A program made the translations under genes and the position numbers. The notes beneath the pieces were generated by a model. It made no database searches. It worked only from the letters and a program-made list of their open reading frames with translations, and was not told where the DNA came from. A stretch of 35,666 nt of DNA. It comes from Adhaeribacter aerolatus (GTDB lineage Bacteria; Bacteroidota; Bacteroidia; Cytophagales; Hymenobacteraceae). Below, in pieces: positions 25,863 to 34,564 of this stretch (the first letter of the stretch is position 1; every line of letters starts with the position of its first letter). The stretch covers positions 1 to 35,666 of the forward strand of contig NZ_BJYS01000035.1 of the NCBI RefSeq assembly GCF_007991635.1. Direction: 5' to 3'.

Positions 25863-25922
25863 AGTCTAAATTAAAAGCTAATAATTTGCTTTTATACCGT
25901 AGCGCGCTAGACTATAAGAAAA

Positions 25923-26699
25923 CTAGTAAGTATGCACGATTCCTTCTTGTAAGGCATGCTCATACTGTTCTTTTTCAAACTGGTATAAGTAAGGCGAGCG
26001 GTGCGCGCCAATCGACCGGCGTTCATCTAATTTTTTAATCAATCCTAAAGCAATTAACTTTTTAGAAAAATTGCGCTGGTCCAGCTCTTTGCCCAGAATG
26101 GTTTCGTAGAGCGTGTGAATTTCCGGAATAGTAAATTTTTCGGGCAATAGGTTGTAGCCAATAGGTTGGTGGTAAATCTGAAGCCGGAGGGTTAATAAAG
26201 CTTTCTCCACCGTTTCATTCTGGTCAAATAATATTGGAGGAATATCACTTACATCGAACCAATGGTAATCTTCGGTAAAAAAGTCGGTCGTAACGGAAAC
26301 CTTCGAATAATCTACTAAGGCAAAATAGCCAATCGATAAGGTTCGCTCCAGCAGCCAATTATTTGGCTCAACTTCTAACCCAAATTTTTCTTTGTATTCA
26401 CTGGCATTTCTTTCCTGAACCCGGTATGGCGAATCGCCAAAAACATGAAACTGCTGTAAAAATAAGTCGCTTAGGCTGGTTTTCTCATGCAGAATGCGAT
26501 AAGCAGCCTGGCTCAAAAGTTCTCTGCGTTTAATAAAACCGCCAGGTAGTCCCCACCCATCAAGTCCCTTCCAACGAAGCAATAAAATTTTAAGCTTCTG
26601 CTGGTGGTAGCCAAATATTACGGGGTCGATGCTCACATGCGGCAGGTATTCTTGGTGGCCGTTATGCACAAAGTCATTTACTTCTTCTAGCGTGTTCAT
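25923..26699 (-). CDS. Nudix-domain winged-helix transcriptional regulator (NrtR/AraR-like)
   Basis: A 258-residue protein with an N-terminal Nudix domain (20-155) and a C-terminal winged-helix region (about 180-245). The latter includes KFTIPEIHTLYETILGKEL and LIALGLIKKLDERR. The Nudix box GGFIKRRELLSQAAYRILHE is degenerate: the metal-binding REUxEE core reads RILHEK (68-73), so two of the three expected glutamates are gone. Enzyme activity is therefore probably lost and the domain may bind a small-molecule effector, as known for NrtR and for Bacteroides AraR. It sits head-to-head with the secreted gene at 26858 and tail-to-tail with the rhamnose kinase gene. It is the only candidate regulator of sugar use in the window; rhamnose as its effector is inference. 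Confidence 0.82.
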   Translation of the reverse strand: MNTLEEVNDFVHNGHQEYLPHVSIDPVIFGYHQQKLKILLLRWKGLDGWGLPGGFIKRRELLSQAAYRILHEKTSLSDLFLQQFHVFGDSPYRVQERNASEYKEKFGLEVEPNNWLLERTLSIGYFALVDYSKVSVTTDFFTEDYHWFDVSDIPPILFDQNETVEKALLTLRLQIYHQPIGYNLLPEKFTIPEIHTLYETILGKELDQRNFSKKLIALGLIKKLDERRSIGAHRSPYLYQFEKEQYEHALQEGIVHTY

Positions 26700-26716
26700 A
26701 AAACAAAATTAAAATT

Positions 26717-26740
26717 TTATTCTGTAAAATTTACGCATTG
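26717..26740. promoter_or_regulatory. Candidate operator, copy 1
   Basis: TTATTC-T-GTAAAATTTAC followed by GCATTG. The core GTAAA-A-TTTAC (26724-26734) is a perfect odd palindrome. It lies 17 bp before the ATG of the Nudix-type regulator, where a bound repressor would block that gene (autoregulation). An AT-rich TAATTTTG lies between it and the ATG on the minus strand. Confidence 0.6.
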
Positions 26741-26760
26741 TAAAAGAAAGTTCTTTATCT

Positions 26761-26784
26761 TTATTCCGTAAAATTTACAATTTG
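26761..26784. promoter_or_regulatory. Candidate operator, copy 2
   Basis: TTATTC-C-GTAAAATTTAC followed by AATTTG, with the core at 26768-26778. It matches copy 1 at 20 of 24 positions in the same direction and begins exactly 44 bp later, about four helix turns, so two dimers could bind on one face. It lies 73 bp before the ATG of the divergent secreted gene. Confidence 0.6.
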
Positions 26785-26857
26785 AAGTTACTTACTTCTA
26801 AAGCACTCATTTCTTAATCCTTTTTACTTATCCATTCACCTAAAACCCTTATTAATC

Positions 26858-27244
26858 ATGAAAAAGTTAAGCACCCTTTTCGTTCTTAGTTTCTTATCTC
26901 TACTGGTTTTTGCAACCAATTTGCAGGCCCAAACTGCTCCTGCCGATTATTTTGCCGGTACCTGGAATGTTAAGGCTTTTGGATTACCCGACGGTGATAC
27001 CGAAATGATTTTATTATTTGAGAAAAAGGACGGTAAACTCACCGGCGGCATTTTGGATCCTGCTACTAAAAAAGTTGCCAATCCTTTCACGAAGGTGGAA
27101 CTGGCCGGCAATAAAGTAACCGCTTATTTTATGGCTCCGGAACACAATATGGAAGTTTACCTGAACTTAGAAAAGAAAGATGATACTGCGGTGAAAGGCA
27201 GCATTATGGACATGTTCAACATGGAAGGGTCGAAAGCCAAGTAA
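26858..27244 (+). CDS. Small secreted protein of unknown function
   Basis: A 128-residue exported protein. The signal peptide is clear: MKKLSTLFVLSFLSLLVFA followed by TNLQAQ, with cleavage about residue 25. The mature part begins with PADYFAGTWNVKAFGLPDGD, a start reminiscent of small lipocalin-like or DUF-type beta-barrel proteins that carry GTW near the front. It continues with alternating strands (MILLFEKKDGKLTGGILDP, KVTAYFMAPEHNMEVYLNLE). No cysteine or catalytic motif is seen. It lies 39 bp upstream of the large ThuA-domain gene and almost certainly shares its mRNA. The C-terminal 80 residues of that large protein have a similar short beta-rich pattern, though relatedness is unproven. 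Confidence 0.7.
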   Translation: MKKLSTLFVLSFLSLLVFATNLQAQTAPADYFAGTWNVKAFGLPDGDTEMILLFEKKDGKLTGGILDPATKKVANPFTKVELAGNKVTAYFMAPEHNMEVYLNLEKKDDTAVKGSIMDMFNMEGSKAK

Positions 27245-27283
27245 GACCATTCAGTCCTGTAATCGGATAAATATCTTTTATAT

Positions 27284-30200
27284 ATGATGCAATATTTCTC
27301 TTTACCGCTCCGGAGAATTTTCGGAGCGGTATTACTTTGCCTGCTAACCATTGGTTTGTGGTCTTATGTAGTTGTGAAAGACCCTCCGCGCATTTTAGTG
27401 TTCAGCAAAACCGCCGGTTTCCGGCACGGCTCTATTGAAGCAGGCCAAAAAGCTTTTCAGCAGCTAGGCAAACAAAACGGCTTTACGGTAGATTTAACCG
27501 AAAATTCCGATCAGTTTGATGAAGCCAATCTGAAGCGTTACCAGGCTGTGGTATTTTTAAATACGACCGGCGACGTACTAAATGCGCAGCAACAGAATGC
27601 CTTCGAGCGCTACATTCAGGCGGGTGGCGGTTACTTAGGTATTCACGCCGCCGCCGATACCGAATACGAGTGGCCTTGGTACAATAAACTGGCCGGCGCA
27701 TGGTTCGATAATCATCCTAACCCGGATAACGTGCAGAAAGGTACGTTTGTGGTGATAGATAAAAGCCACCCAGCCACCAGCTTTTTACCGGAGCGTTGGG
27801 AGCGGACCGATGAATTTTATTCTTACAAAAATATCAGCCCGGCCATAAAGGTTTTGTTAAAAATAGATGAAAAAACCTACCGGGGCGGTACCAACGGCGA
27901 TAACCATCCCATGGCCTGGTACCAGGAATTTGATGGCGGCCGCTCGTTTTACACCGCCGGTGGTCACACCGATGCTTCGTTCTCGGAACCATTATTTTTG
28001 AAGCATTTGTCTGCTGGTTTAAATTATGTAATGGGTGGTAGTACGCCCAAGCCTTTAGATTACACCAAGGTTAAAACCAAAAAAATGCCGGAAGAAAATC
28101 GCTTTGCCAAAGTGATACTGGAAGAAAAGCTAGATGAACCAATGGAGTTAACTGTGCTGCCAGATAACCGGGTACTGTTTATAGAACGAGGCGGCAATGT
28201 AAAGCTTTATAGCCCGGCGACTGGCAAAACCAAGGTAATCACTAAAATTCCGGTGAATACCAAAGTAACCGATAAAGAAGGAAAAGTAGGTAACGATGAA
28301 GCAGGCTTACTCAGTTTAACCAAAGATCCCAACTTTACTAAAAACGGGTGGGTTTACCTGTATTACGCGCCGGAAGGCCCGGAGCCCAAAAATATTTTGG
28401 CCCGCTACGAAATGAAAGGCGATGAACTGGTATTGAGTTCCAAAAAGGTAATGTTGGAAGTAGCTACCCAGCGGGAAATCAGCGGCCACGCTGGTGGTTC
28501 ACTGGCCTTTGATGCAAAAGGCAACCTGTATCTGTCTACCGGCGATAATATTAATCCCCATGGCTCTAATGGCTACAGCCCTTCGGATGAACGTCCGGGC
28601 CGGTCGCCGTTTGATGCCCAGATGACTTCGGGCAACACCAATGATTTGCGCGGTAAGATTCTGCGGATTCATCCGGAAGCAGATGGCTCCTACACCATCC
28701 CGGAAGGAAATTTATTCCCAAAAGGCACGCCTAAAACCCGGCCGGAAATTTACACCATGGGCCACCGGAATCCTTTTAGAATCTCGATTGACCAAAAAAC
28801 CGGTTATTTATATTGGGGAGATATTGGACCAGATGCCGCCCAACCTGGTGAAAAACGTGGACCGGCCGGCCAAGATGAAGTAGGGCAGGCCCGAAAGGCA
28901 GGTAATTACGGCTGGCCGTATTTTGTGGGCGATAACAAAGCTTATTACAAGTACGATTTTACTACCAATCAATCCGGCGAACTATACGACCCGGCAAAAC
29001 CCGTAAATAACTCACCTAATAACACCGGTTTAAACCAATTACCACCAGCCCAGAAAGCTTTCATTTGGTACAGCTATGCCGATTCAAAAGAATTCCCGTT
29101 AGTGGGCGCTGGTGGACGTTCCGCAATGGCGGGGCCGGTTTATTACCAAGACCAGTTTAAAAACGCCAAGCGTCCTTTCCCGAACTACTACGACGGCAAA
29201 CTCCTAACTTACGAGTGGATGCGGGGTTGGCTAATGGCAGTTACCTTAGACAAAGATGGTAATTACGTTTCGATGGAGCGGATTATGCCTAGCCATAAGT
29301 TCTCCAATCCTACCGATTTGGAGTTTGGTCCGGATGGTGATTTGTATATGCTGGAATACGGCAGTGGCTGGTTTACCCAAAACGACGATGCCCGGCTGGT
29401 TCGAATCGAGTACAATGCCGGCAACCGCAAACCAGTGGTGCAGCTAGCTTCGAGTAAAAGAGGTGGGGCTGTTCCGTTCAAAGCGCAGCTTTCTTCCAGA
29501 GGAACCAAAGACGCGGATAACGATGCCTTGAAATATTCTTGGAAAGTGACGGCTCAAAACGGTGGTGTTACCAAAACCTTTACCGAAGCTAACCCGACCA
29601 TGTTGTTTGATAAGCCGGGCGTTTACAAAGCCACGCTTACGGTAACGGATGCGAAAGGCGGCAGCAGTTCCCGCTCGCTGGAAATTATGGCCGGCAATGA
29701 AGAACCGGTGCTCAGTTTCGAATCCAAAACCAGCAACCAGACGTTTTTCTTTCCTAATCAGCCATTTGAATACGAAGTAAAGGTAAGCGATAAGGAAGAT
29801 GGCAGCCTTGCGAATGGTAAAATAAAACCAGAAGCCGTAGCAGTTACCATTGATTACTTACCGGAAGGATTTGATTTAGTAGCCATTGCCCAGGGCCATC
29901 GGAGTGCCGATGCCGCCGCCGGGGTGGTGAAAGGCCAGAGCTTAATCGAAAGCAGCGATTGCAAAGCTTGCCATAGTATCGATAAGAAATCAGTGGGGCC
30001 GGCCTACAAACAGGTAGCCTTGAAGTACAAAAATGACGTTGGAGCCACCGAACGGCTGGCTAAGAAAGTTATTTCTGGTGGCAGCGGGGTGTGGGGCGAA
30101 GTAGCCATGAGTGCCCATCCGCAACTAGCGTCAACAGATGCCACAGAAATGGTGAAGTATATTTTAAGCCTTTCTGAGGAGAAAAAAGCGGTAAATACGC

Positions 30201-31036
30201 TTCCGGTAAAAGGCAGTTATCCTATTACAATTCCAGCCGGTGAAAAAGGAGATGGCCGGTTTATTGTGCGGGCAGCCTATAAAGATAAGGGCAGTAAGGG
30301 CATTCCGGCTATTACCGCCGAAAAAACCATGCTTTTGCGCAGTGCTAAAATCCAGGCGGGAAAAGCTGATAAAACCGACGGTGTTATGAAATACGGCACC
30401 GTCATTATTGCTTCCGTAAAGAATTCTCATATTGGCTTTAATAACCTGGATTTAACCGGCATTGAACAGATTAAATTTACCGCTAGTGCGCCAAAAGCTC
30501 AGTTGAATGCCGCAGGCGGAATCATTGAAGTTCGTTTGGATGCACCTACCGGAAAACTAGTGGGACAAACCGCTATGATTTCGCCGCCGGAACCAGGCGC
30601 CAGCAATGCGCCGGTAATAGCGAAACTCGCGGCCGCAACCAGCATGCACGACATTTATTTTGTCTTTAAAAATGATAAAGCACCGGCCGGACAAGCCTTA
30701 TTTGTGGTAATGGATCTGGAGTTTCAAACCAGCCAATCTGCTAACGCTAAACCAGCCACTTCGCAAAGCAAAGTTTCGGCTAAAGAATTAGAAGCTTTTA
30801 CCGGAAAGTATAAAATGACCGGACTGCCTTTTGAGTTTATCGAGGTAACGTTTAAAGATGGCGCACTGCGCATGAATGCCGGCGGTAACGAAGGGGACCT
30901 TACCCCTGCCGCAGCAGCCGGTGTTTTTTCAGGAGCCAATGATTCGGTAATTAGTTTTGGCCGGAATGCTGATCAGAAAATTTCTACTCTTAGCCTGAAA
31001 GTGCAGGGCATGAACTTCGAAGGAATTAAACAGTAA
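27284..31036 (+). CDS. ThuA / PQQ-type sugar dehydrogenase / PKD / cytochrome c multidomain protein
   Basis: A 1250-residue exported protein with a hydrophobic N-terminus (11-30, signal or anchor). Domains in order: ThuA-like (35-250) with RILVFSKTAGFRHGS (36-50), GGGYLGIHAAADTEYEW (114-130) and FYTAGGHTDASFSEP; a glucose/sorbosone dehydrogenase-type six-bladed propeller (about 275-710) with ISGHAGGSLAFDAKGNLYLS and YTMGHRNPFRI; a PKD domain (about 715-800); a class I cytochrome c (about 875-965) with heme motif CKACH (893-897) and a likely Met ligand at M942; a CBM6-like beta-sandwich (about 975-1148); and a short C-terminal beta domain (about 1168-1250). It probably oxidises a sugar in the periplasm and passes electrons to its own heme. 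Related architectures are common in Bacteroidota and Planctomycetes. Substrate unknown. Confidence 0.85.
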   Translation: MMQYFSLPLRRIFGAVLLCLLTIGLWSYVVVKDPPRILVFSKTAGFRHGSIEAGQKAFQQLGKQNGFTVDLTENSDQFDEANLKRYQAVVFLNTTGDVLNAQQQNAFERYIQAGGGYLGIHAAADTEYEWPWYNKLAGAWFDNHPNPDNVQKGTFVVIDKSHPATSFLPERWERTDEFYSYKNISPAIKVLLKIDEKTYRGGTNGDNHPMAWYQEFDGGRSFYTAGGHTDASFSEPLFLKHLSAGLNYVMGGSTPKPLDYTKVKTKKMPEENRFAKVILEEKLDEPMELTVLPDNRVLFIERGGNVKLYSPATGKTKVITKIPVNTKVTDKEGKVGNDEAGLLSLTKDPNFTKNGWVYLYYAPEGPEPKNILARYEMKGDELVLSSKKVMLEVATQREISGHAGGSLAFDAKGNLYLSTGDNINPHGSNGYSPSDERPGRSPFDAQMTSGNTNDLRGKILRIHPEADGSYTIPEGNLFPKGTPKTRPEIYTMGHRNPFRISIDQKTGYLYWGDIGPDAAQPGEKRGPAGQDEVGQARKAGNYGWPYFVGDNKAYYKYDFTTNQSGELYDPAKPVNNSPNNTGLNQLPPAQKAFIWYSYADSKEFPLVGAGGRSAMAGPVYYQDQFKNAKRPFPNYYDGKLLTYEWMRGWLMAVTLDKDGNYVSMERIMPSHKFSNPTDLEFGPDGDLYMLEYGSGWFTQNDDARLVRIEYNAGNRKPVVQLASSKRGGAVPFKAQLSSRGTKDADNDALKYSWKVTAQNGGVTKTFTEANPTMLFDKPGVYKATLTVTDAKGGSSSRSLEIMAGNEEPVLSFESKTSNQTFFFPNQPFEYEVKVSDKEDGSLANGKIKPEAVAVTIDYLPEGFDLVAIAQGHRSADAAAGVVKGQSLIESSDCKACHSIDKKSVGPAYKQVALKYKNDVGATERLAKKVISGGSGVWGEVAMSAHPQLASTDATEMVKYILSLSEEKKAVNTLPVKGSYPITIPAGEKGDGRFIVRAAYKDKGSKGIPAITAEKTMLLRSAKIQAGKADKTDGVMKYGTVIIASVKNSHIGFNNLDLTGIEQIKFTASAPKAQLNAAGGIIEVRLDAPTGKLVGQTAMISPPEPGASNAPVIAKLAAATSMHDIYFVFKNDKAPAGQALFVVMDLEFQTSQSANAKPATSQSKVSAKELEAFTGKYKMTGLPFEFIEVTFKDGALRMNAGGNEGDLTPAAAAGVFSGANDSVISFGRNADQKISTLSLKVQGMNFEGIKQ

Positions 31037-31049
31037 GAAATTTTTCTGC

Positions 31050-31112
31050 TTATTCCCGGGAGCTATTTCTGGCAGATAAAAATTACTTGCCAGGAATAAC
31101 TACCGGGAATAA
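31050..31112. terminator. Long hairpin between convergent genes
   Basis: Arms 31050-31074 and 31088-31112 pair at 22 of 25 positions (ends TTATTCCCGG / CCGGGAATAA; inner part CTGGCA / TGCCAG) around a 13 nt loop. It sits 14 bp after the ThuA-protein stop and 64 bp before the end of the convergent response-regulator gene. AT-rich tails follow on both strands, so it may serve both. Confidence 0.7.
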
Positions 31113-31175
31113 ATTTATCAAACCGAAACAATAAGCTGCCATTACCCTGTTTACAAAACAACTGCTCCATTAGAT

Positions 31176-31889
31176 CTAACAATTGCTGATGTGTAGTTTC
31201 CGGTATAGCTCCTCTTTATAGTTGGCCCCAATGGGAATTTCGGTATCTCCAATGAATACCATGTTCCCGTAAATAGAAGTAATTTTTGCCGAATTAATAA
31301 TATAAGAGCGGTGTACCCGCTGAAATAAATCGGTTGGAAAAGCGGCCTCTAAAAGTTTTAAATGCATACTGATCAATATTTTTTTATCCCTAAGGTAAAG
31401 GGTACTAAAGTCTTTTTCGGCCCGAATGTATTGAATATCATTGAGGTGAATTTTTAACAAACGGCCATCGTGTTTTACAAAAATAAAGGCAGGTTTTTCT
31501 TCGGCGGGTTTTAAAGGATTTTGTTTTAAGGCCAACAATTCCTGTACCCTTTCCACCGCCTGAAAAAACCGATTTATGGTAATAGGTTTCAGCAGGTAAT
31601 CGGCAGCGTGTAAAGCAAAACCATCTACGGCGTAATGGCTGTAAGCCGTGGTAAAAACTACCAAGGGCGGGTTCTTCAGGGAGCGTAGAAAATCAATACC
31701 AGAGATAACGGGCATTTGAATATCCAGAAACATCACCTCTACTTCCGCCTGCACTAAAACTTCGTAAGCTTCTTCGGCATTGATACAGGATTTTACCAGT
31801 TCCCAACCCGGCACCTTGCGCAGGTACGTCTGAATAATTTCGCGGGCCAGCGGCTCATCATCTACAATCAGGCAGCGAATTAGTTTCAT
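31176..31889 (-). CDS. LytTR-family response regulator
   Basis: A 237-residue two-component regulator. The receiver domain (1-120) has the acidic pair D10/D11, the phosphorylation site D56 in VMFLDIQMP, T80 and K101 in YLLKP. The C-terminal LytTR DNA-binding domain (about 135-232) includes FVKHDGRLLKIHLNDIQYIR, RVHRSYIINSAKI and PIGANYKEELYRKL. It overlaps the end of the kinase gene upstream by 4 bp (ATGA type), so the two are co-translated. It is the last gene of a minus-strand set that starts with an ABC transporter. That transporter set is its likely target, by analogy with other LytTR-linked ABC systems (inference). Confidence 0.93.
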   Translation of the reverse strand: MKLIRCLIVDDEPLAREIIQTYLRKVPGWELVKSCINAEEAYEVLVQAEVEVMFLDIQMPVISGIDFLRSLKNPPLVVFTTAYSHYAVDGFALHAADYLLKPITINRFFQAVERVQELLALKQNPLKPAEEKPAFIFVKHDGRLLKIHLNDIQYIRAEKDFSTLYLRDKKILISMHLKLLEAAFPTDLFQRVHRSYIINSAKITSIYGNMVFIGDTEIPIGANYKEELYRKLHISNC

Positions 31890-33001
31890 GTGAGGTTTAT
31901 GGTTAGCCTGGTAATATATTCCGTTCCTTCGATTTGGGCCTGGTAAGTATGCTTGCCCGGATAATAGATAGCCAGCCGTTTTTGCAGGTTCACCAAGCCA
32001 ATGCCGCCGGTTTTATTTTTTTTTTGCCTTGGCTCAAAAGTGTTACGGCTACAAAAATGCAGTATTTGGTCCTGAACGGCCAGCTTAATCAGGATTTCCG
32101 ACGATTGCGGGGCATCCAGGTTATATTTAAAAGCGTTTTCAATAACCGGCATAAACAACAAGGGCGGAATAAAATATTTATTATTATCAGTGATATATTC
32201 AAAATTTACAGGAGTATGATTCAGCCGTAGTTTTTCCAGTTCCAGGTAATTTTTAATCAACCCAATTTCTTTGTCCAGGGCTATTTTCTCTTCCGCCGAA
32301 TCGTACAAGGTATAGCGCATAAAATCCGAAAGCCGGGCTACCGTTTCGGCGGATTGCTCGTTGCGGCCATGCATAATTAGCCCATACAAATTATTTAGGG
32401 TATTAAACAAAAAATGCGGATTTAGCTGGGCTTTCAGAAAATTTAGCTCCAACTGAATATTATCCCGGTTCAGCTTCAGGTTTTGAATATATTGACGATG
32501 ATATTCCAGGCCCGCTTTCAGGGCAATGGCTGGCATAATATATACAATCAGCCCAAACAAAACGCCTAAACTTACCACCCTTGACGATACCACCGGCAAC
32601 CAACCCCGCTGTAAATATCCGTAATAATTTTCTTGCGTTTTTATTACCGCTTCCCGGCACTCTTGGCACAGGTTTAAGATGAGCATTTCGCCGGCATAAT
32701 CTAAAATGGTAAATAAAATTAATAAGCCTAACCCCGCTGCTAAAGCCGCTAACCACTTTTTTTTAGAGATTAGTTTTAAGCCAACCAAGTAAACCAGCGG
32801 GTAATAAATAAGAATGATACTGAGGGTACCCCGTAAAGGACTCATGTACGCTAGTGGAGTATGGCGATAGGGGTTAAAAGATATGGAATTAAAATACCAG
32901 ATGCTGCCAAAAAATATTAGCCAGAAAAGCACATGCGACGCAATTCGCCAGCCAAGCTTACTTTGTCTTTGCTGTAATAAGGTGTCCAGGGACAGGCGCA
33001 T
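31886..33001 (-). CDS. LytS-type membrane sensor histidine kinase
   Basis: A 371-residue sensor kinase of the LytS/His_kinase (Pfam 06580) class. Four hydrophobic segments occupy the first 160 residues (about 18-38, 60-78, 85-101, 140-162). The phospho-acceptor block is LKAQLNPHFLFNTLNNLYGL (H196), followed by the N-box PPLLFMPVIENAFKYNLDA and the G-box KTGGIGLVNLQKRLAIYYPG. Between segments 3 and 4 lies a short loop with LCQECRE, two cysteines that could sense redox or be structural. It pairs with the LytTR regulator encoded 4 bp overlapping downstream. The signal is unknown. Confidence 0.93.
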   Translation of the reverse strand: MRLSLDTLLQQRQSKLGWRIASHVLFWLIFFGSIWYFNSISFNPYRHTPLAYMSPLRGTLSIILIYYPLVYLVGLKLISKKKWLAALAAGLGLLILFTILDYAGEMLILNLCQECREAVIKTQENYYGYLQRGWLPVVSSRVVSLGVLFGLIVYIMPAIALKAGLEYHRQYIQNLKLNRDNIQLELNFLKAQLNPHFLFNTLNNLYGLIMHGRNEQSAETVARLSDFMRYTLYDSAEEKIALDKEIGLIKNYLELEKLRLNHTPVNFEYITDNNKYFIPPLLFMPVIENAFKYNLDAPQSSEILIKLAVQDQILHFCSRNTFEPRQKKNKTGGIGLVNLQKRLAIYYPGKHTYQAQIEGTEYITRLTINLT

Positions 33002-33082
33002 AAACCGGTTTGCCGTAAAATAATTTAAATGGTATATCGGCCGCCTAAGTTTTAGAAAGCCTTGCTTAAGATAGTAGAAAAA

Positions 33083-33793
33083 TTATTCGGTTGGTTGCGC
33101 TGACATTTGGCCTTGCCGGTTAAAAAGCTGTGTCAAAGTTTGGTTCGATAAAACGACTACCGCACTATCGCCGACCTGGTGTTTTAAAGCAGAAAAGTGA
33201 ATATTTTTCAGGAAGCCAACAGTAGCGTTTTGCAGGTTTAAGTTAAAGTTTTCCGCCATATTTTTACCATCAAAGTTAAACCGGCTCTGCTCCGCGGCCC
33301 GGATATTTAGTACCGGGAATTGGCAGTTACTAATATTAGCCACCGCTTGGCCCGTTAATTCTAAATCCAAATTGGTTTTCTGAAAATGCATAATCCGGAC
33401 AAAGGTGTTTTGATTAGTTATTTTCGCCACCGAATTGGTTTTAATTATGATGCCAGCCGGGGTAGTATTTTTCTCGGCTTGCTCCAGCGGAATATTTGCC
33501 CCCGAAAATATTATTTCTAAAGTATCTCCTAGCCGCTTAGTTTTCAAAAAACTTTTTCTCCGGCGCAACACGGTTAGGCTGGTGCTGGAATCCTGTTGAA
33601 TGTCAATGGGGTAGCCGTTGCTGCCGCTTATCTTTAATACTTTAAAAGCCGGAATATTACTGGTTTCATAATTCCGCAACGGGTCGTTTAAATCTATTTT
33701 AGCAGCTTCTTTTTTCAGGATAAAGCCGGTGGTTACCATGCCCGCGGTCAGTACCAGGGCCAGTAGCAGCAGGGCTATATTACTTTGTTTCAT
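33083..33793 (-). CDS. Membrane-anchored GIN/DUF2807-like protein
   Basis: A 236-residue protein with an N-terminal hydrophobic segment (7-27, IALLLLALVLTAGMVTTGFI) and no clear cleavage site, so probably tethered to the inner membrane with its bulk outside. The remaining part is rich in short strands with Asn, Val and Ile repeats, for example LELTGQAVANISNCQFPVLN and IRAAEQSRFNFDGKNMAENF. This resembles the right-handed beta-helix of the GIN (DUF2807) family. The blocks FKVLKISGSNGYPIDIQQD and LTVLRRRKSFLKTKRLGDTL match the front of that family's fold. It lies 12 bp after the permease gene and 81 bp before the kinase gene, suggesting an accessory or sensing role. Family assignment is tentative. 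Confidence 0.6.
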   Translation of the reverse strand: MKQSNIALLLLALVLTAGMVTTGFILKKEAAKIDLNDPLRNYETSNIPAFKVLKISGSNGYPIDIQQDSSTSLTVLRRRKSFLKTKRLGDTLEIIFSGANIPLEQAEKNTTPAGIIIKTNSVAKITNQNTFVRIMHFQKTNLDLELTGQAVANISNCQFPVLNIRAAEQSRFNFDGKNMAENFNLNLQNATVGFLKNIHFSALKHQVGDSAVVVLSNQTLTQLFNRQGQMSAQPTE

Positions 33794-33805
33794 CTTTCTG
33801 GTGTT

Positions 33806-34564
33806 TTAAATTTCCTTTTCCCGAAAACGCAGCCAGGTAATGCCCCAAAAAACAACTGGTAAAACAAACCGGACGAAAAAATTGCTCAGGTTATCCAGAC
33901 TTTCGGGGAGGGTAACGTAAACATTTTCGCCTTGGTGTTCAAACTGGAAACCACTCAGGGGAGTGCTGGAATTAATATTTTCGATGCCGGAAATAACCAT
34001 CATCAAAAAATTATTCAGGTAGTTTAAGCTTATTAGCACCAGCAGAAGTGCCAGTAGGGTTTTGATAAAGCTGAGCTTGTAAAAGTAAACGCTGCCCAGC
34101 AAAATAATGCCGTTAAACAAAAAGTAAGTAAAAATTAACCAGTAAAATCCATTCCGAAATAGATTCAGCGGCGTGGTACTGTATTCTTTATAGGTTAACC
34201 ACACAAACAACCAATCGGCCAGGTAAAATATACTTAAGTACACCACCAAAAAAGCAAACCCCGATAAAAAGATGGCCGCTATAACTTTCTCGGCGGCAGT
34301 GGCGGGAATGCCTAATAGCCAGATCCCTTTTGCTGGCACAGAAAACTCCTGGAACATGGTAGCTGTGAAAATGCCCCCGCTTAGAAAAAGCCCAATCAAA
34401 AATACTCCGTTTTGCACCGCGCCGGCGAAACTATCGCGCCATTGGTGCACCAACAAAAACAATAAAGAAAGTAACCCGAACAATGCCACGCTACCCAAAA
34501 GGTAAAGCTGGTAATGCTCTTTAAGCTGGCGCTTCAGGAGCAGCGATACATTAATTAATTTCAT
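33806..34564 (-). CDS. ABC transporter permease
   Basis: A 252-residue membrane protein with about six hydrophobic segments, beginning at LYLLGSVALFGLLSLLFLLV and including FLIGLFLSGGIFTATMF, AAIFLSGFAFLVVYLSIFYL and a last one at FVRFVLPVVFWGITWL. This is the ABC-2-type pattern. A longer frame is open back to 34759, but the preferred start is the ATG at 34564, preceded by the end of the ATPase gene with a 14 bp overlap. The extra 65 residues of the longer frame are not membrane-like and are antiparallel to ATPase codons. It works with the ATPase encoded directly upstream; the substrate is unknown. Confidence 0.8.
   Translation of the reverse strand: MKLINVSLLLKRQLKEHYQLYLLGSVALFGLLSLLFLLVHQWRDSFAGAVQNGVFLIGLFLSGGIFTATMFQEFSVPAKGIWLLGIPATAAEKVIAAIFLSGFAFLVVYLSIFYLADWLFVWLTYKEYSTTPLNLFRNGFYWLIFTYFLFNGIILLGSVYFYKLSFIKTLLALLLVLISLNYLNNFLMMVISGIENINSSTPLSGFQFEHQGENVYVTLPESLDNLSNFFVRFVLPVVFWGITWLRFREKEI

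Noticed and set aside
26700-26710. TAATTTTG as a -7 promoter box of the Nudix regulator gene
   Set aside because: It fits TAnnTTTG but lies within 5 bp of the ATG, with no -33 TTTG at the right distance; it would force a leaderless mRNA.
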